6,627 nucleotides of DNA from NCBI GenBank assembly GCA_015257445.1, contig JABZKE010000027.1, positions 1 through 6,627 of the forward strand, in the 5' to 3' direction. The position numbers were made by a program, and so were the translations under genes. Every line of letters starts with the position of its first letter. The stretch's first letter is position 1. This DNA is from Nanosynbacter sp. Its GTDB lineage: Bacteria; Patescibacteriota; Saccharimonadia; Saccharimonadales; Saccharimonadaceae. Positions 1 to 5,832 of this stretch are shown here, in pieces. Below the pieces are notes generated by a model, which saw only the letters and a program-made list of their open reading frames with translations, did not search any database and was not told the DNA's origin.

Positions 1-31
1 CAGGAATTCTGACCTTATTTTTTCTAGTTTA
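1..31 (-). other. Intergenic stretch after S8, upstream of an expected L6 gene
   Basis: After the S8 stop the minus strand holds 31 bases with no ATG, GTG or TTG start. It contains ATAAGG at 13-18, a weak Shine-Dalgarno candidate that would need a start shortly beyond the window edge. From the conserved spc order the next gene should be L6 (rplF), but none of its coding sequence is visible. No terminator-like hairpin is present. Confidence 0.35.
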
Positions 32-433
32 TTACCAAACCTTGACTAAGATTTCACCACCGAGGCGAGCCTTGCGAGCTTCCTCACCAGTCATGATACC
101 TTTAGAAGTCGAGACGAGGATAACACCACGACCGGATTTAACCTTTGGAAGATCATCGGCAGAAGTGTAAACACGGCGACCAGGTTTACTGACCTTAGTG
201 ATTTCGTTAATACGAGCGATTTCGTCAGCTTGATTGATTAAGACGTGAATGAAATTGCGTGGTTTTGCTTCTTCGATAGAGAAGTCAGCGATAAACTTGG
301 TTTTCTTGAGACCTTCTAGTACAGCAAGCTTTAGTTTAGAAGTTGGTACAACAATCTCGTTTTTGTTGACGAGAATAGCATTGCGGATACGAGTGATAAG
401 GTCGGCAATTTGATCTGTTGATTGTAATGACAT
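32..433 (-). CDS. rpsH: 30S ribosomal protein S8 (uS8)
   Basis: S8 binds the central domain of 16S rRNA and organises the platform. In E. coli it also represses the spc operon by binding near the L5 start. The 133-residue product is standard: STDQIADLITRIRNAI (residues 5-20), VVPTSKLKLAVLEGLKKTKFI (28-48), the middle strand FIHVLI (61-66), ITKVSKPGRRVYTSADDLP (78-96), GRGVILVSTSKGIMT (101-115) and the end EEARKARLGGEILVKVW (117-133). STSKG (108-112) is the classic signature. It is the last gene complete in the window and the only one with a real upstream spacer, 12 bases holding its own Shine-Dalgarno sequence. In this gene order L6 should follow, beyond the left edge. Confidence 0.98.
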   Translation of the reverse strand: MSLQSTDQIADLITRIRNAILVNKNEIVVPTSKLKLAVLEGLKKTKFIADFSIEEAKPRNFIHVLINQADEIARINEITKVSKPGRRVYTSADDLPKVKSGRGVILVSTSKGIMTGEEARKARLGGEILVKVW

Positions 434-439
434 ATCTTA

Positions 440-445
440 TCCTTT
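440..445 (-). promoter_or_regulatory. Ribosome binding site of S8 in the only intergenic spacer
   Basis: The minus strand reads AAAGGA directly after the TAG of S14 and six bases before the S8 ATG. All upstream junctions place the Shine-Dalgarno sequence inside the preceding gene; here it is free of coding constraint. Confidence 0.75.
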
Positions 446-715
446 CTACCAGCTACTCTTTGTTACACCAGGGATTTCACCCTTGCTTGCTTTTTCGCGG
501 AAGCTAATACGGCTGAGACCGAAGCGGCGCATGTAACCGCGTGGACGACCGTCGAGCATATCACGATTTTTTAACCTAGTTGGGCTGGAATTTTTTGGTA
601 GCTTCTGAAGACCTTCGAGGTCGCCAGCGGCTTTAAGTTCAGCACGCTTTGCTTTGTACTTATCGTACATTTTTTGACGCTTGAGGTCACGGAGTACTGC
701 AGACTTTTTGGCCAT
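446..715 (-). CDS. rpsN: 30S ribosomal protein S14 (uS14), zinc-free form
   Basis: S14 is a head protein of the small subunit near the A site. The start is ATG at 715-713, giving 89 residues. A longer in-frame opening from 751 is possible but would run into the end of L5 and add a non-conserved stretch. The chosen start has AAAGGAG at the proper distance and the family N-terminus MAKKS. Visible motifs are [14 protein letters not shown] (residues 19-32), [17 protein letters not shown] (36-52), [21 protein letters not shown] (56-76) and the terminal [11 protein letters not shown] (79-89). The protein has no cysteine, so it is the zinc-independent type, but it is shorter than the 101 residues of E. 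coli. The stop is TAG, the only non-TAA stop among the 15 genes. Confidence 0.97.
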   Translation of the reverse strand: MAKKSAVLRDLKRQKMYDKYKAKRAELKAAGDLEGLQKLPKNSSPTRLKNRDMLDGRPRGYMRRFGLSRISFREKASKGEIPGVTKSSW

Positions 716-716
716 G

Positions 717-1286
717 TTATTTGTTCTCCTTTTTCTCGAATGGCATACCAAATGCCTCTAATAATTTACGGCTAGCTTCTTTTGAACCGTTCTTGATGAT
801 GAAGGTGATTTCAAGGCCGTGAAGAACAGATGCATCTTCGAAGGTAATTTCTGGGAAGACGGTTTGTTCTTTAAGACCGACGGAATAGTTGCCTTGTTCA
901 TCAAAAGATTTGCTAGGCACGCCGTGGAAATCACGAACGTGTGGCAAAGCGATATTAATGAAGCGGTCAACGAATTCATACATCTTGTCGTTACGTAAAG
1001 TGGTGAGGTAACCAACTGGGGCGCCCATGCCTTTACGAATTTTGAAGGTAGCAATAGATTTCTTTGCTAGTCTAGAGGTGGAAGCTTGGCCGGTAATTTT
1101 GGCAAGAGTAAGGGCTACGGTTTCAGTGTAGTGCTTATCTTCACGCTTTTTACCAACACCACAAGATACAATCACTTTTTCAAGTTTTGGAACTTGGTTG
1201 ATGTTCTTGATGTTAAGCTCTTTTTCTAGGTCTTTTACGATTTTGTCTTGGTATAAGACTTTCAAACGTGGGGTATATTCAGCCAT
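717..1286 (-). CDS. rplE: 50S ribosomal protein L5 (uL5)
   Basis: L5 binds 5S rRNA, joins the central protuberance and contacts P-site tRNA and S13. The protein has 189 residues, ten more than E. coli. Landmarks are [15 protein letters not shown] (residues 6-20), [14 protein letters not shown] (32-45), [21 protein letters not shown] (61-81), [24 protein letters not shown] (82-105), [16 protein letters not shown] (108-123), [21 protein letters not shown] (127-147) and the end LLEAFGMPF (175-183). The segment [12 protein letters not shown] (39-50) departs from the common IVLNMGVGEA, with serine and cysteine for the asparagine and methionine. The C-terminal KENK codons carry AAAGGAG for S14, which starts one base later. 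Confidence 0.97.
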   Translation of the reverse strand: MAEYTPRLKVLYQDKIVKDLEKELNIKNINQVPKLEKVIVSCGVGKKREDKHYTETVALTLAKITGQASTSRLAKKSIATFKIRKGMGAPVGYLTTLRNDKMYEFVDRFINIALPHVRDFHGVPSKSFDEQGNYSVGLKEQTVFPEITFEDASVLHGLEITFIIKNGSKEASRKLLEAFGMPFEKKENK

Positions 1287-1288
1287 GA

Positions 1289-1516
1289 TTATTTCCCTTC
1301 TTTCTTAAGATTGGAAAGATCGATACCGACGTGAATATCTTTCTTACCACCCTTTGGATTAAATTGAGTGGCTTTGATGTGGCGCTCGCGAATACCGATA
1401 CCTTCGATCATTGCTTTGTGAGCGGCACGATCCATTTTGACGATTTTACCAGTCTGACCTTTGTGGTCGCCGGCAATGATTTTTACCATATCGCCAGATT
1501 TCAAATTCTGTGCCAT
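1289..1516 (-). CDS. rplX: 50S ribosomal protein L24 (uL24), short form
   Basis: L24 is one of the two proteins that nucleate large-subunit assembly, and it sits near the tunnel exit. The KOW motif is clear at residues 6-32 (KSGDMVKIIAGDHKGQTGKI and following). It is followed by MIEGIGIRERHIKATQFNPK (36-55) and a strand, DIHVGIDLSN (60-69), which corresponds to the usual IHxSNV. The protein stops at residue 75 with KKEGK. E. coli L24 has 104 residues, so the C-terminal extension of about 30 is absent. The stop is a clean TAA followed by L5 after two bases with its Shine-Dalgarno sequence in place, so this is a natural short form and not a broken gene. Confidence 0.95.
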   Translation of the reverse strand: MAQNLKSGDMVKIIAGDHKGQTGKIVKMDRAAHKAMIEGIGIRERHIKATQFNPKGGKKDIHVGIDLSNLKKEGK

Positions 1517-1517
1517 A

Positions 1518-1886
1518 TTATAGAACCTCCGGTGCTAAACTGATAATCTTGTTGAAGCCGAGTTCACGAAGCTCACGTGGGACTGGTCCGAAGACACGGG
1601 TACCCTTTGGAGTTTTGTCGTCGTTCACGATGACGGCGGCGTTGTCGTCGAAGCGGATGGTAGAACCATCAGCACGGCGAATTTGACCACGAGTACGAAC
1701 GATAACGGCACGAACTACTGCTTTTTTCTTAATATTGCCTGTAGGAGATGCGTCCTTTACGCTGGCGGTGACAATGTCACCAACACGAGCGTAACGAGCG
1801 CGAGTTCCACCGAGGACACGGATTACGCCAAGTTCCTTGGCTCCACTGTTATCTGCGACAGCTAATCTAGTTTCCTGTTGAATCAT
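1518..1886 (-). CDS. rplN: 50S ribosomal protein L14 (uL14)
   Basis: L14 is a conserved beta-barrel protein on the intersubunit face, where it joins bridges to 16S rRNA and is the docking site of the silencing factor RsfS. It has the family's usual 122 residues and is canonical throughout: [18 protein letters not shown] (residues 1-18), [19 protein letters not shown] (21-39), ASVKDASP (41-48), [14 protein letters not shown] (54-67), [14 protein letters not shown] (77-90), [16 protein letters not shown] (93-108) and the end [12 protein letters not shown]. It usually opens the separate spc operon. Here it follows S17 by one base, so the two operons are fused. The last codons (PEVL) contain GGAGGT for L24. 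Confidence 0.98.
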   Translation of the reverse strand: MIQQETRLAVADNSGAKELGVIRVLGGTRARYARVGDIVTASVKDASPTGNIKKKAVVRAVIVRTRGQIRRADGSTIRFDDNAAVIVNDDKTPKGTRVFGPVPRELRELGFNKIISLAPEVL

Positions 1887-1887
1887 C

Positions 1888-2184
1888 TTAGTTTTCCTCT
1901 CCTTCTTGATCGCCAGTGACTTCAGACTTTAATTCGACTGAGTCGTGGGATTTTTCAAGAATTTTGACGAGTTTATAGGTACAAGTCTTTGAGTAAGGAC
2001 GGCAGGCGATGATCTCAACCTTATCACCAAGCTTAGCCTCATTTGCTTCATCATGAGCGGTGTACTTACGGGTGTGTGAGTACTGCTTGTGATAAAGTGG
2101 ATGAGTTTCACGGCTGGTAATGGAGACGGTGATGGTCTTATCGCGCTTATCAGAGGTAACTACTCCTTGAAGTGTTTTTGCCAT
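1888..2184 (-). CDS. rpsQ: 30S ribosomal protein S17 (uS17)
   Basis: S17 is a primary binder of the 5' domain of 16S rRNA with an OB fold. The core is standard: [18 protein letters not shown] (residues 5-22), the loop [19 protein letters not shown] (28-46), then [25 protein letters not shown] (52-76), which contains the GDxVxI and RPxSKT signatures. Two cysteines, at 61 and 68, stand where other bacteria usually have other residues. The product has 98 residues, against 80-90 in most bacteria; the excess is an acidic tail ([20 protein letters not shown], 79-98) outside the fold. The final codons, for EGEEN, form the AAGGAGAGG Shine-Dalgarno sequence of L14. S17 closes the classical S10 operon, but here L14 starts after a single base. 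Confidence 0.96.
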   Translation of the reverse strand: MAKTLQGVVTSDKRDKTITVSITSRETHPLYHKQYSHTRKYTAHDEANEAKLGDKVEIIACRPYSKTCTYKLVKILEKSHDSVELKSEVTGDQEGEEN

Positions 2185-2186
2185 AC

Positions 2187-2366
2187 TTAGGCTCCCTTTC
2201 CTTGATTAATTAAAGTTAGTGCTTTTGCGATTTCTTTACGCAAAGCTTTGATACGATGTGGATTTTGCAAGGTGCCTTCGTAGAGTCCACGCTTAGCTTC
2301 GAGAAGCTCTTGCTTCAACTCAGCGACGGTTTTAACCTTGGCGGTTTCAGTTTTCTTATCTGCCAT
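2187..2366 (-). CDS. rpmC: 50S ribosomal protein L29 (uL29)
   Basis: L29 is a small helical hairpin protein beside L23 at the tunnel exit. I translated this gene by hand. The ATG at 2366-2364 opens a 59-residue frame that ends at TAA (2189-2187) and fills the space between L16 and S17, leaving two bases on each side. The product begins MADKKTETAKVKTVAELKQE and continues as one long amphipathic helix (LLEAKRGLYE), a turn (GTLQNP) and the second helix HRIKALRKEIAKALTLI. This is the family pattern, with NPHRIKALRKEIA standing for the usual NxxRIKxVRKxIA. The length is typical (60-70). A Shine-Dalgarno sequence (GGAAAGGTG) sits in the last codons of L16. Its own end, GKGA, encodes AAGGGAG for S17. 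Confidence 0.95.
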   Translation of the reverse strand: MADKKTETAKVKTVAELKQELLEAKRGLYEGTLQNPHRIKALRKEIAKALTLINQGKGA

Positions 2367-2368
2367 GA

Positions 2369-2788
2369 TTAAATTTCACCTTTCCTTACAAATTTACAAC
2401 GTACTGGAAGCTTGTGAGAGGCAAGACGAAGTGCTTCTTTTGCCTGTTCTTCAGTGACTTCAGCCATTTCGAACATCACAGTACCAGTTTTAACTTTAGC
2501 TACGTAAAATTGTGGTTCACCTTTACCAGAACCCATTTTCACATCAAGAGGTTTCTTGGTGACGGGGGTGTGTGGGAAGATGCGGATCCAAATTTTACCA
2601 CCACGCTTAATATAGCGGGTAATAGCTTGACGGGCAGCCTCGATTTGGCGGGAATTGATGCGTTCATTGTCGAGAGACATGAGACCGAATTCACCAAAAG
2701 CGACAGTGTTACAGCGAGTAGCTACGCCATCATTTTTGCCTTTTCTAACCTTACGGTGCGCAACGCGACTTGGAAGTAAAATAGCCAT
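2369..2788 (-). CDS. rplP: 50S ribosomal protein L16 (uL16)
   Basis: L16 is a late-assembling protein near the A site that helps position aminoacyl-tRNA. It has 139 residues, about the usual length, with two or three extra residues at the N-terminus ([13 protein letters not shown], where many start MLxPKRxKxRK). Conserved blocks are VAFGEFGL (residues 29-36), [20 protein letters not shown] (46-65), [19 protein letters not shown] (66-84), [13 protein letters not shown] (85-97), VMFEMAEV (104-111) and the C-terminal [16 protein letters not shown] (119-134). The residue equivalent to E. coli Arg81, hydroxylated there by RoxA/YcfD, is lysine 84. The gene lies two bases after S3 and two bases before L29. 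Confidence 0.98.
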   Translation of the reverse strand: MAILLPSRVAHRKVRKGKNDGVATRCNTVAFGEFGLMSLDNERINSRQIEAARQAITRYIKRGGKIWIRIFPHTPVTKKPLDVKMGSGKGEPQFYVAKVKTGTVMFEMAEVTEEQAKEALRLASHKLPVRCKFVRKGEI

Positions 2789-2790
2789 AT

Positions 2791-3417
2791 TTATTTTTCT
2801 CCCTTATAAATCCAAACCTTGACACCTACGATACCGGCGATGGTTGGAGCGTGATGACAGTGGAAATCGATGTCAGCGCGGAGAGTGTGTAGAGGAACTG
2901 AACCCTCGATGAATTTCTCACGGCGAGACATTTCGGCGCCATTAAGACGGCCAGAAACTTCGACACGAACACCTTTAGCGCCTGCGGTCATGGTAGACTG
3001 AGTAGCCATCTTGACGGCACGGCGGAAGTTCATACGCTTACCAAGTTGAAAACCGATATTTTCAGCAACGAGCTTGGCGGATAATTCAGGTTTCTTAACT
3101 TCTTCCACATTGAGGCGGATTGGTTGAGAAACGAATTTTTCCAATTCTTTCTTTAATTCATTAATACCAGCACCTTGTTTGCCGATAACTGCACCAGCCT
3201 TAGCGGTACGAATAGTAACCGTGGTAAGGTTGTCGGTGCGTTCGATTTCGATGCGGGCAATGGTTGGGCGAGCTTTGAAGCGGTTTTCAATAGTCTCGCG
3301 GATCTTGACGTCTTCGATTAACCATTTTTTGAAATCAGTGTTCTTGGTGAACCATTTGGAGGCCCAATCTTTACTGATTTGAAGGCGATAAGAAACCGGG
3401 TTTACTTTTTGACCCAT
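2791..3417 (-). CDS. rpsC: 30S ribosomal protein S3 (uS3)
   Basis: S3 forms part of the mRNA entry channel in the head of the small subunit and, with S4 and S5, unwinds mRNA. The 208-residue protein starts with the hallmark MGQKVNPVSYRL. A type II KH domain has its GxxG loop at residues 79-82 (GKQG, within AVIGKQGAGI). The basic patch FRRAVK (131-136) matches the E. coli residues R131, R132 and K135 linked to helicase activity. The C-terminal domain has GAKGVRVEVSGRLNGAEMSR (146-165), PLHTLRADID (175-184) and VGVKVWIYKGE (197-207). The segment between the last two, residues 185-195, reads FHCHHAPTIAG where most bacteria have a form like YNTSEAHTTYG; it has the same length but is rich in histidine. 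The gene overlaps L22 by one base and is preceded by a full AAGGAGG. Confidence 0.98.
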   Translation of the reverse strand: MGQKVNPVSYRLQISKDWASKWFTKNTDFKKWLIEDVKIRETIENRFKARPTIARIEIERTDNLTTVTIRTAKAGAVIGKQGAGINELKKELEKFVSQPIRLNVEEVKKPELSAKLVAENIGFQLGKRMNFRRAVKMATQSTMTAGAKGVRVEVSGRLNGAEMSRREKFIEGSVPLHTLRADIDFHCHHAPTIAGIVGVKVWIYKGEK

Positions 3418-3797
3418 TACTTGTCCTCCTTAGCTGATTCTTTTTTAGCTTTTTCTTCGCCAGCTACTTCAACGAAGATGTTACTGCTAACCTTCTCGAA
3501 TGGGAGAGCGCGACCGCGAGATGCAGGAACAAAACGGCGGATGCGGGTACCAGCAGTAACAGAGATACGAGCGATGCGAATAGTCTTTGGATCAATTGAA
3601 ATACCAGAGTTAATGAGATTAGCTTTGGCAGAATCAATGGCCTTCATGACTGGACGTGCAGCGCGGCGTGGGGTGTGTTCTAGAATAACAAGAGCGTCGG
3701 CGACATAGCGATCGCGAACGAGGCTAGCGACAACATTGGTCTTGCGTGGCATAGAATCTACACCTTTAATGTAAGCGTGTGCAAAATGAGTGGACAT
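3417..3797 (-). CDS. rplV: 50S ribosomal protein L22 (uL22)
   Basis: L22 binds all domains of 23S rRNA, and its beta hairpin lines the exit tunnel opposite L4. The protein has 126 residues, slightly longer than the usual 110-120 because of a charged tail. After a divergent N-terminus, MPRKTNVVASLVRDR (residues 16-30) corresponds to the family's SPRKxRLVADLIRG. It is followed by ADALVILEHTPRRAARPV (33-50) and SAKAN (56-60). The tunnel hairpin follows, with IRIARISVTAGTRIRRFVP (73-91) and SRGRALP (93-99). The tail EEKAKKESAKEDK (114-126) is outside the conserved fold. The first methionine is chosen because it overlaps the S19 stop (TAATG) and has GGGAGGT at the right distance. The in-frame methionine at residue 16 would remove the first strand. 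Confidence 0.96.
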   Translation of the reverse strand: MSTHFAHAYIKGVDSMPRKTNVVASLVRDRYVADALVILEHTPRRAARPVMKAIDSAKANLINSGISIDPKTIRIARISVTAGTRIRRFVPASRGRALPFEKVSSNIFVEVAGEEKAKKESAKEDK

Positions 3798-4078
3798 TAT
3801 TTACCTCCCTTTACATCAGCTTTTTTACCACCATGGCGTTTGAACTTGCGAGTTGGAGCAAATTCACCAAGCTTGTGTCCGACCATATTTTCGGAAACGA
3901 AGACTGGAACGTGGACTTTGCCGTTGTGAACAGCGACAGTGCGACCAACCATTTCTGGGAAGATGGTTGAGTGGCGAGCCCAGGTTTTAATCACGGTGCG
4001 ATCTTCAGCGGAGAGAGCTTTGATCTTCTTTTCGAGTTTAAAATCCACGAATGGACCTTTTTTAAGGCTACGAGACAT
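3797..4078 (-). CDS. rpsS: 30S ribosomal protein S19 (uS19)
   Basis: S19 lies in the head of the small subunit, partners S13 and contacts the A-site tRNA and the large subunit. It has 93 residues, the usual length. The sequence is canonical throughout: [12 protein letters not shown] (residues 1-12), the helix KLEKKIKAL (14-22), [16 protein letters not shown] (30-45), [15 protein letters not shown] (47-61) and the C-terminal [19 protein letters not shown] (65-83). The tail KKADVKGGK is lysine and glycine rich, and its codons carry a strong GGGAGG Shine-Dalgarno sequence for L22. The stop overlaps the L22 start in a TAATG junction. Confidence 0.98.
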   Translation of the reverse strand: MSRSLKKGPFVDFKLEKKIKALSAEDRTVIKTWARHSTIFPEMVGRTVAVHNGKVHVPVFVSENMVGHKLGEFAPTRKFKRHGGKKADVKGGK

Positions 4079-4081
4079 AGA

Positions 4082-4918
4082 TTATTTCCTCTTTCCTTCG
4101 TGACGACTACGCACGATCATTTTATTAGTTTTCTTATTGTGACGAGTGCGGAAACCGAGAGTGAGCTGACCCCATGGAGTACGAGGAGCTTTACCGGTAC
4201 CGTGACGACCACCGTCACCACCACCGTGTGGGTGATCTGTAGCATTCATAACAACACCACGAACACTTGGGCGGATACCTTTACGGCGAGTACGACCAGC
4301 AGCACCAATCTTGATGTTTTGGTGTTGGAGGTTACCAACTACACCGATGGAAGCTTCACAAGTTGCGAGAACTTTGCGAACTTCACCAGATGGCATACGA
4401 AGTGTGGCATAGCCGTTTTCTTTTGCCATAAGTTGAGCGGATGCACCAGCGGAGCGGGCCATTTGAGCACCACGACCTGGAGTTAGCTCGATAGCGTAAA
4501 CCATAGTACCGACTGGGATTAGGTCAAGCGCTAAGCGGTTAGATTCTTCAATTGGAGCTTCTGCACCAGTTTGGAATTTCTTACCCTTAAACATCTTGGA
4601 ATCAGCAAGTACGTAATGGAAGTTGTTATTTTCGTCTTTGATACGAGCAATACGAGCGCTACGGTTTGGATCGTACTCGATCTCCATAACTTCGAAAGTC
4701 TTACCTTGTGGAAGGTTGTGAGTAAGAATACGATAGTGTCTCTTCACACCACCACCACGGTGACGAACAGTAATGCGTCCTTGGTTGTTTTTACCTGCAT
4801 TCTGCTTTTTGGCCTTCAAGAGAGACTTGAGCGGTTTTCTGGTCGTAATTTGATCAAAATCCTGAGTAGTCTTCTGGCGCTGAGCAGGAGTAGTAGGACG
4901 ATAAGCTTTAATGCTCAT
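4082..4918 (-). CDS. rplB: 50S ribosomal protein L2 (uL2)
   Basis: L2 is needed for association of the subunits, for tRNA binding and for peptidyl-transferase activity. The 278-residue protein matches the family length. Visible landmarks are the N-terminal KAYRPTTPAQR (residues 4-14), NNQGRITVRHRGGGVKRHYR (44-63), the OB-like core with EYDPNRSARIA (81-91), and LTPGRGAQMARSAGASAQLMA (145-165, containing the RSAG loop). The C-terminal domain has RRKGIRPSVRGVVMN (211-225) and then DHPHGGGDG (228-236), whose histidine-glycine motif points at the catalytic centre. TPWG and RHNKKTNKMIVRSR complete the tail. Nothing is truncated. The gene overlaps L23 by one base. It is followed by S19 after three bases, and the Shine-Dalgarno sequence of S19 lies in the EGKRK codons. 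Confidence 0.99.
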   Translation of the reverse strand: MSIKAYRPTTPAQRQKTTQDFDQITTRKPLKSLLKAKKQNAGKNNQGRITVRHRGGGVKRHYRILTHNLPQGKTFEVMEIEYDPNRSARIARIKDENNNFHYVLADSKMFKGKKFQTGAEAPIEESNRLALDLIPVGTMVYAIELTPGRGAQMARSAGASAQLMAKENGYATLRMPSGEVRKVLATCEASIGVVGNLQHQNIKIGAAGRTRRKGIRPSVRGVVMNATDHPHGGGDGGRHGTGKAPRTPWGQLTLGFRTRHNKKTNKMIVRSRHEGKRK

Positions 4919-5229
4919 TATTTTTTATCTCCTTCCTCAACAGTTTCTTCGTCGAAGACGCGGATTTTGTTACCCTCAGCAAGTGTGACATAAGCATACT
5001 TGCGGTCGCGACGATATGTTGTGCCTGGATAGGCGTGTTTACCCTTTGAAAAGCGGGTCGCTTTACCCTTACGAGTAAGAATACGGATATCTTTGACGGT
5101 GACATTGTATTGTTCAGCGACAGCCTTAGCTACAGCGAGCTTGGAAGCGTCAGCGGGAACATTAAAGATATAAGTAGATTTACTTTGTTCGGCGTAAGCC
5201 TTTTCGGTTCTTCGAGGAATAAGTAGCAT
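4918..5229 (-). CDS. rplW: 50S ribosomal protein L23 (uL23)
   Basis: L23 sits at the exit of the peptide tunnel and is the docking site for trigger factor and signal recognition particle. The 103-residue product shows the family pattern: IPRRTEKAYAE (residues 4-14), corresponding to the usual RPxxTEKS; the beta strand YIFNVPADASK (20-30); the helix VAKAVAEQYNV (33-43); then the basic loop GKATRFSKGKHAYPG (55-69) and the strand KYAYVTLAEGNKI (77-89). An acidic tail (EETVEEGDKK, 94-103) ends the protein and encodes the Shine-Dalgarno sequence of L2. The start overlaps the L4 stop by one base and the stop overlaps the L2 start by one base, so coupled translation is likely. The IPR..TEKAYA opening and the PGTTYR segment resemble Saccharibacteria L23 as I recall it. 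Confidence 0.96.
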   Translation of the reverse strand: MLLIPRRTEKAYAEQSKSTYIFNVPADASKLAVAKAVAEQYNVTVKDIRILTRKGKATRFSKGKHAYPGTTYRRDRKYAYVTLAEGNKIRVFDEETVEEGDKK

Positions 5230-5831
5230 TATGCGTTCTCCTTTCCGATTAACCAGTTTTCGAGTTGAGCTTCAGAATCCTTTACGAGAACAATTTTGTC
5301 TGCATTCATGATGTCGAAGACATTGAGGAATGTAGGACGAACAACTTTGACAAAGTCGATGTTGTTGGTTGCACGTAGGGTGAGAGCGTCTTTCTCTGGA
5401 ACTACGATCAGAGTGTTTTCTGAAGTAATACCATTTTTCTTAAGAGTAGCTAAGACTTCTTTGACCTTACCATCTTTGATACCGAGAGAATCGATAGTAA
5501 TGATGCTCTTATCGGTATTCTTGATAGAGAGAGCCTGCATAACTGCAACCTTCTTAGCGTTTCTTGAGAGATTTTTGGTGAAGTTTTCGTTGCCAGTACG
5601 GCCGCCAGCTACACCACCATGGCGCCAGATAGGGTTACGGGTAGAGCCGAAACGAGCACGACCAGTTCCTTTTTGCTTCCATGGTTTCTTACCACCACCG
5701 CGAACTTCGCCACGCTTCAAAGTTTTAGCGTGTGAACTACGTGAGTTAGCAAGATATGCATCGTAAGCTAATTTAATCAATTCGTGATTAGTAACTTCGA
5801 GATTGAAGATTTCTGGATTTAAATCTGCCAT
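5229..5831 (-). CDS. rplD: 50S ribosomal protein L4 (uL4)
   Basis: L4 binds 23S rRNA early, and its long loop lines the constriction of the peptide exit tunnel. In E. coli it also represses its own operon through the mRNA leader. The protein has 200 residues, as usual. The signature loop is clear: VRGGGKKPWKQKGTGRAR (residues 43-60), then GSTRNPIWRHGG (62-73). The usual FGPxPRDY segment that follows is replaced by AGGRTGNENFTKNLSRNAKK (75-94), a divergent version. The C-terminal half has the globular-domain pattern, with LIVVPEKDALTLRATNNI at about 141-158. It starts one base after the L3 stop. The L3 tail supplies a strong AAAGGAG. Its own stop overlaps the L23 start (TAATG). The divergent loop suggests a lineage-specific variant, and no residue block is missing. 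Confidence 0.97.
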   Translation of the reverse strand: MADLNPEIFNLEVTNHELIKLAYDAYLANSRSSHAKTLKRGEVRGGGKKPWKQKGTGRARFGSTRNPIWRHGGVAGGRTGNENFTKNLSRNAKKVAVMQALSIKNTDKSIITIDSLGIKDGKVKEVLATLKKNGITSENTLIVVPEKDALTLRATNNIDFVKVVRPTFLNVFDIMNADKIVLVKDSEAQLENWLIGKENA

Positions 5832-5832
5832 A

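Noticed and set aside
4..9. GAATTC near the left edge as a cloning junction
   Set aside because: A single six-base restriction site is expected by chance in a window of this size, and the surrounding sequence is natural intergenic sequence.
446..751. Longer S14 start at 751, adding 12 residues
   Set aside because: The added residues ([12 protein letters not shown]) are out-of-frame L5 coding sequence and not S14-like. The start at 715 has a Shine-Dalgarno sequence, the MAKKS opening and the one-base spacing seen elsewhere in the operon.
3971..4486. Open frame of 171 codons on the plus strand, antisense to L2
   Set aside because: It lies wholly opposite the canonical L2 and the start of S19. 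Its product is a low-complexity Thr/Ser-rich sequence, as expected from reading conserved Gly/Arg/Val codons backwards, and it has no plausible ribosome binding site.
5296..5766. Open frame of 156 codons on the plus strand, antisense to L4
   Set aside because: It is fully covered by the certain L4 gene. The product resembles no family known to me and no promoter or ribosome site is visible.
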